A stretch of DNA of 64,000 nucleotides from an uncultured Clostridia bacterium (GCA_948467395.1 CAOKDX010000001.1:397239-461238), one strand, 5' to 3'. Counted from the first letter of the stretch, positions 10,657-19,551 are shown. Numbers and translations are program-made. Notes: generated from the letters alone by a model not told the origin.

Positions 10657-12831
10657 ATGGAAGAGAACGGTTCATGTAAGGTTAGCGTCATAATTCCTTA
10701 TGTAAATGAGAAAATTTATATAGACGACTGTCTGGACAGTCTGGAGGACCAGACCTGCCGGGATTTCGAGGCGGTGGTGGTCTGCGACCACAGCAGTCCG
10801 GAGTCGGCGGCCAGGCTCAGGGACAGAAGGGTGTCCTTTCCCCTTACGATTCTGGAACTGGCAGGCAGCCGGACTGGCGCGGCGGCGGCGCGAAACGATG
10901 GAGTGCGCCGGAGCCGGGGGGAATATATCCTGTTTCTTGACTGTGACGATTATCTGGAGAAGACGGCACTGGCTGAGCTGCTGCAATGCGCGGCGGGGGA
11001 TGCCGCTCTTATTCAGTGCGGGCTCAGGGAGACCTGGTATGGCAGGGCGGTATATTATGGCAATGGTGTGGAACTGGACGCCAGAAATAATGAGCCGGTA
11101 TCGGTACAGAGGGAAGGTCTGGAGCTGTCTGTCCTGGGCCGGATGATCCGCAGGGATTATCTGGAGGGACTGGACTGCACCTTTGATGAGTCATACCGTT
11201 ATTATACCGATCTGCCCTTTGTGGCAGAGCTCCTTGCCGGTCAGGGAAAGTCCGTCTCCACGGAGAAAATCCTATACCTGAAACGCAGGCGCAACGATCC
11301 GGTGCAGCTGCCGTCCCTCAGCCAGATTCCGGATGAGACCGGCCGGATCAGGGAAATGCTGCGGGCATACCGCCAGATGAAAGAACTTCTTCGGGGTGAG
11401 GAAGGGAAACGGCTGGATCATGGATTTATCTGCTATTTTGCCCGGCACATCGCGCCCTGGTTTGTCACGGCGGAGGGGACGGAGGCGGAGGAGGTGTACG
11501 GCCAGTTTTCCGAATGCCGGCTGCTCCTCTCTGAAGAAGCAGTGGAGCGCGCATCCTCCCATGACAGAAAATTGATCCGGTATGCATCCCGCCATGGAGC
11601 GGTGCAGATCGCCAGAAGGCTCCGGCGGGCGGAAACGCGGCACACGCTGGCAAAGGTGATCCGCAGCCGGGCCGCCGCCAAGAAATATCTGTACCATAAA
11701 GTATTTCTGGGAATGAAGCTGAGGAAGGACACAATTGTATTTGAGAGCTTTCTGGGGCGCAGCTACTCGGACAGTCCCCGGGCTCTTTTTGAGTATCTGA
11801 GCCGGCATTTTCCCGGCAGATATAAGTGCGTCTGGATCCTGAACCGAAAGAGGGAGCTGCCGTTTCCGGCGAAGTGCATCCCCCGATACAGTTTCCGGTA
11901 TTTTTATTATGTGGCACGGGCGAAATATTTTATCTTTAACAACAGGCAGTCCAGGGATTTCGTCAAAAGGGACGGCATGGTCTTTCTGGAGACCTGGCAC
12001 GGGACGCCGCTGAAGAAGCTGGCGCTGGATCTGGGTGAGGTGATGGCTTCGGCGCCGCTGACCAAGCGGGATGTATACCGCCACGCCTGCGAATGGGACT
12101 ATCTCATTGCACCCAATCCGTTTTCTGCAGATATTTTCCGCCGCTGCTTTCTCTACCAGGGCGTGCTTCTAAAGACCGGATACCCGCGAAATGATATGCT
12201 GCATCTCGAAGAGGGCCGGCGCGGGAGGAGAGTGGAGGCGGTGAGACGGGTGCTGGGGATCCCGGAGGACAAAAAAGTGATATTGTATGCCCCTACCTGG
12301 CGGGACGATGAATATTATGCCCCGGCGAAGCACAGCTTCTGCCATCAGATGGATTTCCGGAAAATGCGGGACGGGCTCGCTTCCGAATACGTGATTCTGC
12401 TCCGCACCCACTACTATGTGGCGGAGAAGCTGGAGCTTTCGGAATACAGCGGTTTTGTGTACGATGTCAGCGCCTATGATGAGATTGCGGAATTGTATCT
12501 TCTATCCGATCTTTTGATCACAGATTATTCTTCCGTATTTTTTGATTACGCGAACCTGCGGCGTCCCATATTGTTTTTCACATACGATCTGGACAAATAC
12601 CGCGATATCCTGCGGGGCTTTTATATGGATATGGAAGAGGAGCTGCCGGGACCCATGCTGTTTACAACAGAGGAGATCATTGATGCTGTGGAAAATGTGG
12701 ATCAGCTTCAGGCGGAGTATCAAGAGAGATATCAATTATTTTATGAGAAATACTGCGGCTGGGAGGATGGAAGGGCCAGTCAGAGAGTGGTGGATGCGGT
12801 ATTTGGCAGGGAACAGGAGAGGGCGAAATGA
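10657..12831 (+). CDS. bifunctional GT2 / TagF-like transferase (second of three)
   Basis: A 724-residue paralogue of the preceding gene with the same architecture. The GT2 domain has KVSVIIPYVNEKI and LDCDDYLEKTAL. The C-terminal CDP-glycerol glycerophosphotransferase-like domain has LETWHGTPLKKLALD, YAPTWRDDEYY, LLRTHYYV and LLITDYSSVFFDYA. It lacks the long acidic insert of the first copy. It starts 9 bp after the previous stop and overlaps the next gene by 4 bp, so the set is translationally coupled. The GT2 half is more divergent from the first copy than the C-terminal half, suggesting that acceptor or sugar specificity has changed while polymer chemistry is kept. Confidence 0.82.
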   Translation: MEENGSCKVSVIIPYVNEKIYIDDCLDSLEDQTCRDFEAVVVCDHSSPESAARLRDRRVSFPLTILELAGSRTGAAAARNDGVRRSRGEYILFLDCDDYLEKTALAELLQCAAGDAALIQCGLRETWYGRAVYYGNGVELDARNNEPVSVQREGLELSVLGRMIRRDYLEGLDCTFDESYRYYTDLPFVAELLAGQGKSVSTEKILYLKRRRNDPVQLPSLSQIPDETGRIREMLRAYRQMKELLRGEEGKRLDHGFICYFARHIAPWFVTAEGTEAEEVYGQFSECRLLLSEEAVERASSHDRKLIRYASRHGAVQIARRLRRAETRHTLAKVIRSRAAAKKYLYHKVFLGMKLRKDTIVFESFLGRSYSDSPRALFEYLSRHFPGRYKCVWILNRKRELPFPAKCIPRYSFRYFYYVARAKYFIFNNRQSRDFVKRDGMVFLETWHGTPLKKLALDLGEVMASAPLTKRDVYRHACEWDYLIAPNPFSADIFRRCFLYQGVLLKTGYPRNDMLHLEEGRRGRRVEAVRRVLGIPEDKKVILYAPTWRDDEYYAPAKHSFCHQMDFRKMRDGLASEYVILLRTHYYVAEKLELSEYSGFVYDVSAYDEIAELYLLSDLLITDYSSVFFDYANLRRPILFFTYDLDKYRDILRGFYMDMEEELPGPMLFTTEEIIDAVENVDQLQAEYQERYQLFYEKYCGWEDGRASQRVVDAVFGREQERAK

Positions 12832-15032
12832 GAGACGGCAGAGAGGTGAGTATTGTGATCCCCTACCGGAAGGGATCACGGTATCTGGAGGATTGCATCC
12901 GGAGTATTGACCGGCAGGGAGTGTCCTGTGAGATCCTGCTTGCCTGTGACCGGGATCATGATGAAATTCCCCGTCCGGTACAGGAAAACCCCCATGTCGT
13001 CATTCTGAAAGCAGAGGATGCTCCGGGGGGACCGGCAGGAGGAGACAGATCCGGACAGCATTGCCCCCTGGGGCCTGCTTTCTGCCGGAATGCGGCTCTG
13101 GACAGCGCCAGTTGTGATTACGTGTATTTTATTGACAGTGACGACTATCTTCTGGATCATGCCCTGGCTCCTCTGCTTAAGCAGGCGCAGGAAGGGGGGG
13201 CGGCCGTCGTCACCGGAAACCAGTACAGCAGCTGGTTTAGCTCCTATCATTTTGACCCGGACCAGGCGGTGCGGGAGACGGAGATCTCAGAGGACGGGAT
13301 TCTGCAGGGGGAGCTGCTGCGGAAAAGATTTAAGAACCGGCTGACGGCACAGCACTTTCTGATCCGGCGCTCCCTTCTGGAGGAAAACCGGATCCGGTTC
13401 GATGCCGGAAGGCTTCACTACAGCGATATGGAATTTATCGTGCGGGTCCTGCTGTGTGCCGGCGCGGATTCCCGGGCGGTGCGGGACAGCTATTATGTCA
13501 GCCGGAACCACAATGACCGGATCCATCTGCCATCCCTGAGCCAGACGGAGGACCAGAACTGCGGGGACGTCTATCTGGACGCCTGCCGGGCAGCCGAAGA
13601 ATGTCTTCAGGGGAGGGACCGGGAGCTGCAGAAGGTATTGGATCACTGCCTTGTCCGGTTTGTATTATCCCATTATCCGGGCCTTCTGTCTCCGTCGGCG
13701 CTGGCCTCTCTCTCTCTGCGCTTTCGGTGTATGGCGGACTGGAAAGGATTGCTGGAGGGACTGCCGTTCTGGCAGAAGAAAACGCTGGGAGCGATACGCT
13801 CCGGGCATGACAGGATGGCCCGTCTCTGCTACAAATGTTATGTGGTGGGGAAGAAGAAGAAAGGCATATTGGGAAACCGGATCCAGTGGTACCGGGTTCT
13901 GGAGCATGTTCTGTTCCGCCGGTTACCTCTGCGCAGGGACTGGATCATTCTGGAGAGCTTCTTTGGAAGGAGCTATTCCGACAGCCCCAGGTATTTGTAT
14001 GAGTACCTTCAGAGGACATATGGCAGCCAGTATCGTTACATCTGGGTGTTAAACGGCCATTCGGAAGAACTGGACAAAAGTGGAAAGCATACGGTCTGCC
14101 GCCTGGAATCACTGCGGTATGTGTACTATATGTCCCGCTGTGGCTACCGGATCTTCAATGTGCGCCAGCCATCCTGGAACAAAAAGCGGCCAGGAGTGGT
14201 CTTTCTGGAGACCTGGCATGGGACGCCGCTGAAGAAGCTGGGCTTTGATATGGAGGACGTGTTTTCTGCCGATCCGGAATTTAAGACTGTATTTTATAAA
14301 CAGGCAAAAGAATGGGATTATCTTGTGTCGGCCAATGCCTTCTCCACGGAGGTGTTTGCCCGCGCCTTTGGCTATGACAGGGAACGGATCTTGGAATACG
14401 GATACCCGAGGAACGATATATTATATCGTGAGGACAAAGAGTCCATTGCCGCCGGGGTGAAGAGGGAGCTTGGCATTCCGGAGGGGAAACGGGTGATTCT
14501 GTACGCACCCACCTGGCGGGATGACCAGGTAATATCTACGGGACAGTATGGGTTTGAACTGGCTCTGGATCTGGGAAGGCTGAGGGAGGAATTTGGAAAG
14601 GATACGGTAGTACTGCTCCGGACCCATTATTATGTTGCCCGGCAGATCAACCTGGAGGCTTACCAGGGCTTTGTCTACAACGGCAGCAGCTATGAGGATG
14701 TGTCCCGTCTCTATCTGGCGTCAGACGTCCTGATCACGGACTATTCCTCCGTATTTTTTGATTATGCCAATCTAAGGCGTCCCATTCTGTTTTTCGCCTA
14801 CGACTACAAGTCCTATGCAGACGAGCTGCGGGGGCTGTACATCGACATGGAAGACGAGCTGCCGGGCCCTGTCCTTGCCACCAATGAAGAGGTGGTGGAG
14901 ACGCTGCAGCATCTGGAAGAGATAGCAGAAAAATACCGGTGCAGGTACGAGAGGTTTTATAATCGTTTCTGCAGTGTGGATGACGGAACTGCTTCTGGAC
15001 GGATCATAGAAAAGGTGTTTAGAAAGAGGTGA
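12828..15032 (+). CDS. bifunctional GT2 / TagF-like transferase (third of three)
   Basis: A 734-residue member of the same fused family. The GT2 part starts EVSIVIPYRKGSRYLEDC and carries IDSDDYLLDHAL as the DxD-type motif. The polymerase part has LETWHGTPLKKLGFD, YAPTWRDDQV, LLRTHYYVA and VLITDYSSVFFDYA. The ATGA overlap at 12828 couples it to the upstream gene. The GT2 half is the most divergent of the three. It probably acts on the same surface polymer as its neighbours; which step each catalyses cannot be told from sequence. Confidence 0.82.
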   Translation: MRDGREVSIVIPYRKGSRYLEDCIRSIDRQGVSCEILLACDRDHDEIPRPVQENPHVVILKAEDAPGGPAGGDRSGQHCPLGPAFCRNAALDSASCDYVYFIDSDDYLLDHALAPLLKQAQEGGAAVVTGNQYSSWFSSYHFDPDQAVRETEISEDGILQGELLRKRFKNRLTAQHFLIRRSLLEENRIRFDAGRLHYSDMEFIVRVLLCAGADSRAVRDSYYVSRNHNDRIHLPSLSQTEDQNCGDVYLDACRAAEECLQGRDRELQKVLDHCLVRFVLSHYPGLLSPSALASLSLRFRCMADWKGLLEGLPFWQKKTLGAIRSGHDRMARLCYKCYVVGKKKKGILGNRIQWYRVLEHVLFRRLPLRRDWIILESFFGRSYSDSPRYLYEYLQRTYGSQYRYIWVLNGHSEELDKSGKHTVCRLESLRYVYYMSRCGYRIFNVRQPSWNKKRPGVVFLETWHGTPLKKLGFDMEDVFSADPEFKTVFYKQAKEWDYLVSANAFSTEVFARAFGYDRERILEYGYPRNDILYREDKESIAAGVKRELGIPEGKRVILYAPTWRDDQVISTGQYGFELALDLGRLREEFGKDTVVLLRTHYYVARQINLEAYQGFVYNGSSYEDVSRLYLASDVLITDYSSVFFDYANLRRPILFFAYDYKSYADELRGLYIDMEDELPGPVLATNEEVVETLQHLEEIAEKYRCRYERFYNRFCSVDDGTASGRIIEKVFRKR

Positions 15033-15037
15033 TACCC

Positions 15038-16249
15038 ATGGGAAAACGGCTCTATAAGACAGCAAAGAGTGCGGTCGTCGTATTCTACCGCGTTATGTGC
15101 TTTCTTTTTCCCGTGAAGAAGAACCGGGTGGTCTTTGACAGCAGTCTGGGGAAAAGCTACGCCGGCAACCCGCGGCATATTTACGAGTGTCTGGTGGCCA
15201 ACGGCTTCGATATGAAATGGGACTGTATCTGGTTTTATGAAAAGGAGAAATACAGCATCCCGGGTATGAGCCGCCAGGTGCGGTATGGAAGGCTGCGGTA
15301 TCTGTACTATATGGCCACGGCCAAAATATGGGTTTTTGACAGCCGCCAGCCGGAATTTCTGATCCGGCGGAAGGGAACCTTTTATATCCAGACCTGGCAT
15401 GGCACGCCGCTGAAAAAGCTGGCGCTGGATATGGAGGATGTATTTATGGTGGGAGAGAGCGACATCGACACCTATAAGGAGCTCTTTGCCAAAAACGTGC
15501 ATACCTGGGACTATCTGATCTCCCAGAACCCATTTTCCAGCAGTACCTTCCGCCGGGCGTTTGACTTTAGAAAGGAGATGCTGGAAATCGGATATCCGAG
15601 AAACGATATCCTGTTCCGTGAAAATACGCCGGACGGTATACGGCGTTACCGGAAGGAGCTGGGGCTGCCCCGGAATAAAAAGGTGATCCTGTATGCACCT
15701 ACCTTCCGCGATGATGAGTATTCGGAGGACGACAGGTATAAATTCCAGCCCCAGATTTCTTTTGATAAGATGCGGGAAGAGCTGGGGGATGAGTATGTGG
15801 TCATCGTAAAATACCACTATCTCATTATGGATTCGGTGGATTGGTCGCCCTATGAGGGCTTTATCTATCACTTTGACCAGAGTCACGATATCGCCGAACT
15901 ATTCCTTGTCTCCGATATGCTGATCACGGACTACTCCTCTGTTATGTTTGATTACAGCATACTGAACCGCCCCATGTTCTTTTTTGCCTATGATTTTTAT
16001 AAGTATAAAAATGAGCTCCGGGGTTTCTATTTCAGCTACCGGGGGGAGATGCCGGGACCTATCTCAGCCACAACAGAAGAACTTATCGAGGACATTAAGA
16101 ACTACGATCCAAAGGAATATGAGGAAAAATATCTTCATTTCCATGAAAAATATAATTCAATCGACGACGGCATGGCTTCGGGAAGGGTACTGGAGCTCAT
16201 CAATTCCCTGATCCCCAGCAGGCTGCCGGATCTGTATTATGGAGAATAA
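15038..16249 (+). CDS. CDP-glycerol glycerophosphotransferase family protein, single domain
   Basis: 403 residues, matching only the C-terminal half of the three preceding fusions. Motifs are IQTWHGTPLKKLALD, YAPTFRDDEYSEDD, IVKYHYLIMD and MLITDYSSVMFDYS. The N-terminus is a short basic, hydrophobic stretch (AVVVFYRVMCFLFPVKK) that could associate with the membrane, as in TagB/TagF proteins. ATG 15038 is chosen over GTG 15029 because AGAGGTG lies 6 nt upstream. Family members transfer glycerol- or ribitol-phosphate from CDP-polyols. It may prime or extend the polymer handled by the fused paralogues. Confidence 0.85.
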   Translation: MGKRLYKTAKSAVVVFYRVMCFLFPVKKNRVVFDSSLGKSYAGNPRHIYECLVANGFDMKWDCIWFYEKEKYSIPGMSRQVRYGRLRYLYYMATAKIWVFDSRQPEFLIRRKGTFYIQTWHGTPLKKLALDMEDVFMVGESDIDTYKELFAKNVHTWDYLISQNPFSSSTFRRAFDFRKEMLEIGYPRNDILFRENTPDGIRRYRKELGLPRNKKVILYAPTFRDDEYSEDDRYKFQPQISFDKMREELGDEYVVIVKYHYLIMDSVDWSPYEGFIYHFDQSHDIAELFLVSDMLITDYSSVMFDYSILNRPMFFFAYDFYKYKNELRGFYFSYRGEMPGPISATTEELIEDIKNYDPKEYEEKYLHFHEKYNSIDDGMASGRVLELINSLIPSRLPDLYYGE

Positions 16250-16251
16250 TA

Positions 16252-16275
16252 ATGGCTGGCTGAGAACGCAGCCAT
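16252..16275 (+). promoter_or_regulatory. leader hairpin before luxS
   Basis: ATGGCTG and CAGCCAT form a perfect 7-bp stem around a 10-nt loop, between the TagF-like stop codon and the luxS ribosome site. No T tract follows, so it is not a standard terminator. It may be an mRNA processing or stability element. Confidence 0.35.
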
Positions 16276-16297
16276 CTAAAAAATGGAGGGAAAAATT

Positions 16298-16774
16298 ATG
16301 GAGACTATTGCAAGCTTTACCGTGGACCACATGAGACTACTGCCCGGCGTCTATGTCAGCCGCCGGGACTGTACCGGACAGGATATCGTCACAACCTTTG
16401 ATATCCGCATGACGAGACCCAATTTTGAGCCGGTGATGAATACGGCGGAGATACATACGCTGGAACATCTGGGAGCTACCTTTCTCAGAAATCATGAAAG
16501 CTGGGGAAGTAAGGTGATCTATTTCGGCCCCATGGGCTGCCGGACCGGGTTTTACCTGATCCTGGCTGGAGATTATACGGCGGAGGAGATCGTGCCGCTT
16601 CTGAGGGAGATGTATGAATTTATGTCCAGGTATGAGGGAGACGTGCCCGGGGCTTCTGCGAGGGAATGCGGAAACTACCTGGATCTGAATCTGCCCATGG
16701 CCAAATATGTCGCTGGGAAATATCTGGACGAGGTTTTGACGGGGCTCACACCGGATCGTCTAAAGTACTCATAA
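16298..16774 (+). CDS. luxS: S-ribosylhomocysteine lyase
   Basis: A 158-residue enzyme of the activated methyl cycle. It cleaves S-ribosylhomocysteine to homocysteine and DPD, the precursor of autoinducer-2. The metal site is intact: His53 and His57 in HTLEH and Cys124 in ECGNY. The catalytic Cys81 lies in GPMGCRTGFYL, and the substrate-facing DIRMTRPN segment is present. Length is standard. ATG 16298 is chosen because GGAGGG lies 7 nt upstream; ATG 16283 would overlap that site. It follows the transferase cluster by 48 bp with a hairpin between, and may be co-transcribed. Confidence 0.97.
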   Translation: METIASFTVDHMRLLPGVYVSRRDCTGQDIVTTFDIRMTRPNFEPVMNTAEIHTLEHLGATFLRNHESWGSKVIYFGPMGCRTGFYLILAGDYTAEEIVPLLREMYEFMSRYEGDVPGASARECGNYLDLNLPMAKYVAGKYLDEVLTGLTPDRLKYS

Positions 16775-16791
16775 TAAGCGGAATCATTCAT

Positions 16792-16820
16792 TTTTTGGGC
16801 TTTTCCTGCATAGGTATAAT
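16792..16820 (+). promoter_or_regulatory. probable promoter for the Met-rich protein gene
   Basis: A perfect TATAAT lies at 16815-16820, but the matching -35 region (TTTTTG at 17-bp spacing) is weak. The luxS stop is just upstream and the next gene starts about 37 nt downstream, which is the right place for a promoter. Confidence 0.4.
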
Positions 16821-16856
16821 AGAAACCAACAAGAAACAGCTTGTTCGAAGGCAGGG

Positions 16857-17324
16857 ATGACGATGATGGAATGGGACAGCCGTATGCGGGATAATCACAC
16901 TGTTCAGGTATTGAAAACGGTTATCCCGTTTTTTGATGTGGCAGTGGGTGAGCGGATTGACCTGGAGGGGTTATTGACTGCTGTCCGTCCCTTTGCCCGT
17001 GGCAGAGAGAGACATATGCTGGATGTGGTCCTGCAGTTTTTTCAGATGCAGCGCATGATGGAAATGATGCAGCTGGTCCAGAGCATGCAGCAGATGCAGC
17101 AGTTTGCCGGGGATGCCTCAGGCGATGGACAGAATGGGTCAGATTCCCCGCCGGCTATGTTTGAGATGTTGAGATCCATGATCCCGCCGGAACAGCAGGG
17201 AATGGTAGATATGATGTCTGCCATGATGGCAATGTCAGATTCCCCGGAACTGGATGAAGATGTCAGCCCGGAGCCGCCGGAGGATAAGCAGAAAGAAGGA
17301 GATCATGAGCCAGTCGATCTTTGA
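16857..17324 (+). CDS. Met/Gln-rich hypothetical protein
   Basis: Up to 155 residues; no family recognised. The N-terminal 50 residues look globular (VLKTVIPFFDVAVG, then LEGLLTAVRPFARGRERHML). Residues about 60-85 are a Met- and Gln-rich helix (FQMQRMMEMMQLVQSMQQMQQ) that could form a coiled coil. A second Met-rich helix (GMVDMMSAMMAMS) precedes an acidic, Pro-rich tail. There is no signal peptide or membrane segment. ATGs at 16863 and 16866 are better spaced from the AAGGCAGGG site than 16857. The 3' end overlaps the next small gene by 20 bp, so the two products are likely made together. Confidence 0.65.
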   Translation: MTMMEWDSRMRDNHTVQVLKTVIPFFDVAVGERIDLEGLLTAVRPFARGRERHMLDVVLQFFQMQRMMEMMQLVQSMQQMQQFAGDASGDGQNGSDSPPAMFEMLRSMIPPEQQGMVDMMSAMMAMSDSPELDEDVSPEPPEDKQKEGDHEPVDL

Positions 17325-17586
17325 GCAGTATGATATTTTCAAGACGATGCACCCAGTGAAGATTCAGGTCATGAAGGAACTGGCTGAAGAAATGCAGGGA
17401 AAGGATATGAAGGATGCCGCGCCGCTTCTTATGGCGGCCACCAGCAGACTAAAGAATCATAACCTGTCCTTCAGCCCGCAGGAAAGCGCCGTTTTACTGG
17501 AAATCCTTACAAAGGATATGAATCCGCAGGAAAGGGCCAAGGTAGAGATGATGAAGAATGTCATTCGAAAGCAGAGAAAAAGATAG
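17305..17586 (+). CDS. small hypothetical protein coupled to the Met-rich protein
   Basis: 93 residues, basic and predicted helical, without membrane segments; no family recognised. It reads as three helices (IQVMKELAEEMQ, APLLMAATSRLKN, SAVLLEILTKDMN) followed by a basic tail ending RKQRKR. ATG 17305 has AGAAGGA 5 nt upstream and lies inside the end of the preceding gene, indicating coupled translation. A strong bidirectional terminator follows. The pair could form a complex, but this is inference from overlap only. Confidence 0.65.
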   Translation: MSQSIFEQYDIFKTMHPVKIQVMKELAEEMQGKDMKDAAPLLMAATSRLKNHNLSFSPQESAVLLEILTKDMNPQERAKVEMMKNVIRKQRKR

Positions 17587-17635
17587 GCAGAGGAAACGGA
17601 TGGCAGATATCAGCTTCTGGTTCTAAAAAAGAATT

Positions 17636-17684
17636 CCGCCAGGATCATGGTGCCGGACACCCTGATGCTCTGGCGGGATTTTTT
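17636..17684. terminator. bidirectional intrinsic terminator
   Basis: CCGCCAG and CTGGCGG close a long imperfect hairpin with an inner GGTG/CACC helix. TTTTTT follows on the plus strand, and the minus strand has TTCTTTTTT after the stem. It separates the convergent small hypothetical gene and the SprA-like gene. Confidence 0.8.
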
Positions 17685-17730
17685 AAACTGTCATTTTACT
17701 TGTTCGGAACATTCGTGATTTCATTGGGAT

Positions 17731-18288
17731 TTATGCGCTCAGATCCAGATTTGCCCCAGCGGCCATCAAATAATCCAGATCCGCCTGTTTCTTCGCATAG
17801 GGGTTCATATTCTGACCGCCCTCACTCCGTGTCGTGCGCATGGTAGTGCTTGTTTCTCCACCGGACACATATACCCTGCCGCATTCCGGACAGACAGAGG
17901 TCTTCAACGTCACAGAAACGGACAGCAGTTCTTTGTTTTCCTTATTTCCCTCGGCGACGGCGTTGGCCACATGTTCACGCTCGTGCCCCATCACCGCTGC
18001 CGCTGAATTCCCTGGATCGATATGTCCCGGCGTCTTAAAGGAAACATCGTTTTCATTGGAGCCGTCTACATATTTACGGTTCTTACAGGTCTGGCATTCA
18101 CTCTGCCTGACACGTCCGGATCGTTCGGCGTCCTTTGCACCGTCTACTGCTGCCTGTGCTGTTCCGTCGGATTCCCGGCTGACGCCTCTGGCGGCGCGCA
18201 CCCCTGTGATGGCAGTTGGGTTATATGCGGGATATATACCACTGATACCGGAATATCCGGATATGGCGGATACCGCTCCGATTCCCAT
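17731..18288 (-). CDS. SprA-related putative metalloprotease
   Basis: 185 residues. The core has a CxxC-type motif at Cys65 and Cys68 (CQTCKNRKYVDGS), then SFKTPGHI and an HExxH zinc-protease signature HEREH at 102-106, followed by a second CPEC pair at 133-136. This order resembles the SprA-related family of putative metallopeptidases. The N-terminus is Gly/Ser/Ala-rich and probably disordered. There is no signal peptide. The start at 18288 is preferred over an upstream in-frame codon because GGAGGAG sits 6 nt away. It is divergent from the WYL regulator. Proteolytic activity is inferred from the motif. Confidence 0.7.
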   Translation of the reverse strand: MGIGAVSAISGYSGISGIYPAYNPTAITGVRAARGVSRESDGTAQAAVDGAKDAERSGRVRQSECQTCKNRKYVDGSNENDVSFKTPGHIDPGNSAAAVMGHEREHVANAVAEGNKENKELLSVSVTLKTSVCPECGRVYVSGGETSTTMRTTRSEGGQNMNPYAKKQADLDYLMAAGANLDLSA

Positions 18289-18347
18289 ATCAACTCCTCC
18301 TCTCACGATTTCTGATCGAATCCTGGCCCGCATTATCCTGCCGGCCG

Positions 18348-18366
18348 CTTATAGTGTTAGTATAAG
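18348..18366. promoter_or_regulatory. inverted repeat, candidate operator between divergent genes
   Basis: CTTATA and TATAAG are perfect inverted arms around a 7-nt centre. The site lies between the SprA-like gene and the WYL regulator, so it could be an autoregulatory operator. Alternatively it is simply paired -10 elements. Confidence 0.35.
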
Positions 18367-18426
18367 ACCTGGCGGGAAAAAAATCAAGGGGGCGGATATA
18401 TTTTTCTTTCAGGCATGTTTTTTATA

Positions 18427-18435
18427 TGCTATACT
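18427..18435 (+). promoter_or_regulatory. extended -10 promoter for the WYL regulator
   Basis: TGCTATACT is an extended -10 (TGn plus TATACT) about 34 nt before the WYL start codon. The -35 region (TTTCAG at 17-bp spacing) is weak, as is usual for extended -10 promoters. Confidence 0.5.
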
Positions 18436-18468
18436 GTTAGAAGAAATAATGCGAAGAAGAGGATTACG

Positions 18469-19461
18469 ATGGGGATAAGAGGAAATCAGAGGCTGAGAAT
18501 TTTACATGTTCTGGAGATCCTGCTAAGAAAGACAGACGATGAGCACGGCCTGACCATGAAGGAACTAAGGGATGCGCTGAAGTTTCATGACATCGATGCG
18601 GAGAGAAAAACGATCTATGCGGACATAGAAGCATTACAAAGTTTTGGAATTGATATTATTGGTGTACGGCAGGACAATACCTATTATTATCATGTAGGCG
18701 GCAGGGAATTTGAACTGGCCGAATTGAAGCTGCTGGTGGATTCGGTGCAGGCCGCAAAATTTATTACAGAAAAGAAATCCCGGCTGCTGATAAAAAAGCT
18801 GGAGGGACTGGCCAGTGATTATGAAGGGCAGCAGTTACAGAGGCAGGTTTATGTGGCGGGAAGGATCAAGACCAGTAATGAAGCCATCTATTACAATGTA
18901 GACAGGATCCATGAGGCCATCGGAAGAAACGTGAAGATCCGATTTCATTATTTTCAGTGGAATGTAAAAAAGGAACAGGAGCTGCGGCATAGTGGAAAGT
19001 GGTATTGCATCAGCCCCTGGGCGCTGTCGTGGGACGATGAGAATTATTATCTTGTAGGCTATGACAAGGAGGCGGAAGAAATCCGCCATTACCGGGTAGA
19101 TAAGATGCTTGACCTGGAAGTGGCCAGGGAAAAACGCGAGGGCGGTAAATATTTTAGGAAATTCGATATCGCGGGATACGCAAGGAAAATTTTTGGTATG
19201 TTTGACGGGGAAGAGGAATTGGTTACACTGCGGCTGCAAAATAGGCTGGCCGGAGTAGTGATCGACCGGTTTGGAAGGGAAACTACATTCTTTCCGGTGG
19301 ATAGGGATTCTTTCGAGGTGAAGGTAAAAGTGGCTGTCAGCAGGCAGTTTCTGGGCTGGCTCATTGCCCTGGGGGACTGGGTGGAGGTGGTAAGCCCGGA
19401 AAGCGTCGTCGGGAAGATCAGGGAGATCGGGAAGGAGCTCCGGCAAAAATATGGCGAATGA
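18469..19461 (+). CDS. WYL-domain transcriptional regulator next to the CRISPR locus
   Basis: 330 residues. The first about 80 form a winged-helix DNA-binding domain (RLRILHVLEILLRKT, then RKTIYADIEALQSFGIDI, the typical DeoR-like recognition region). Residues about 140-225 form the WYL ligand-sensing domain, with WYCISPWALSWDDENYYLVGYD and IRHYRVDKM matching the P-W-Y-L...R..R pattern. A C-terminal WCX-like extension has GWLIALGDWVEVVSPE. ATG 18469 has a GAAGAGGA site. WYL proteins often sense nucleic-acid or nucleotide ligands and are frequently found with defence genes. This one lies upstream of tracrRNA and cas9, so control of the CRISPR locus is plausible but not shown. Confidence 0.85.
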   Translation: MGIRGNQRLRILHVLEILLRKTDDEHGLTMKELRDALKFHDIDAERKTIYADIEALQSFGIDIIGVRQDNTYYYHVGGREFELAELKLLVDSVQAAKFITEKKSRLLIKKLEGLASDYEGQQLQRQVYVAGRIKTSNEAIYYNVDRIHEAIGRNVKIRFHYFQWNVKKEQELRHSGKWYCISPWALSWDDENYYLVGYDKEAEEIRHYRVDKMLDLEVAREKREGGKYFRKFDIAGYARKIFGMFDGEEELVTLRLQNRLAGVVIDRFGRETTFFPVDRDSFEVKVKVAVSRQFLGWLIALGDWVEVVSPESVVGKIREIGKELRQKYGE

Positions 19462-19551
19462 ACGAAGGTTCGATGCAGAAGTACATACTTTTGGACAGGG
19501 TGAGGCGTAAGATGGCATCAGTATTTAACAGGATGGTCTTTCCTATAAAAT

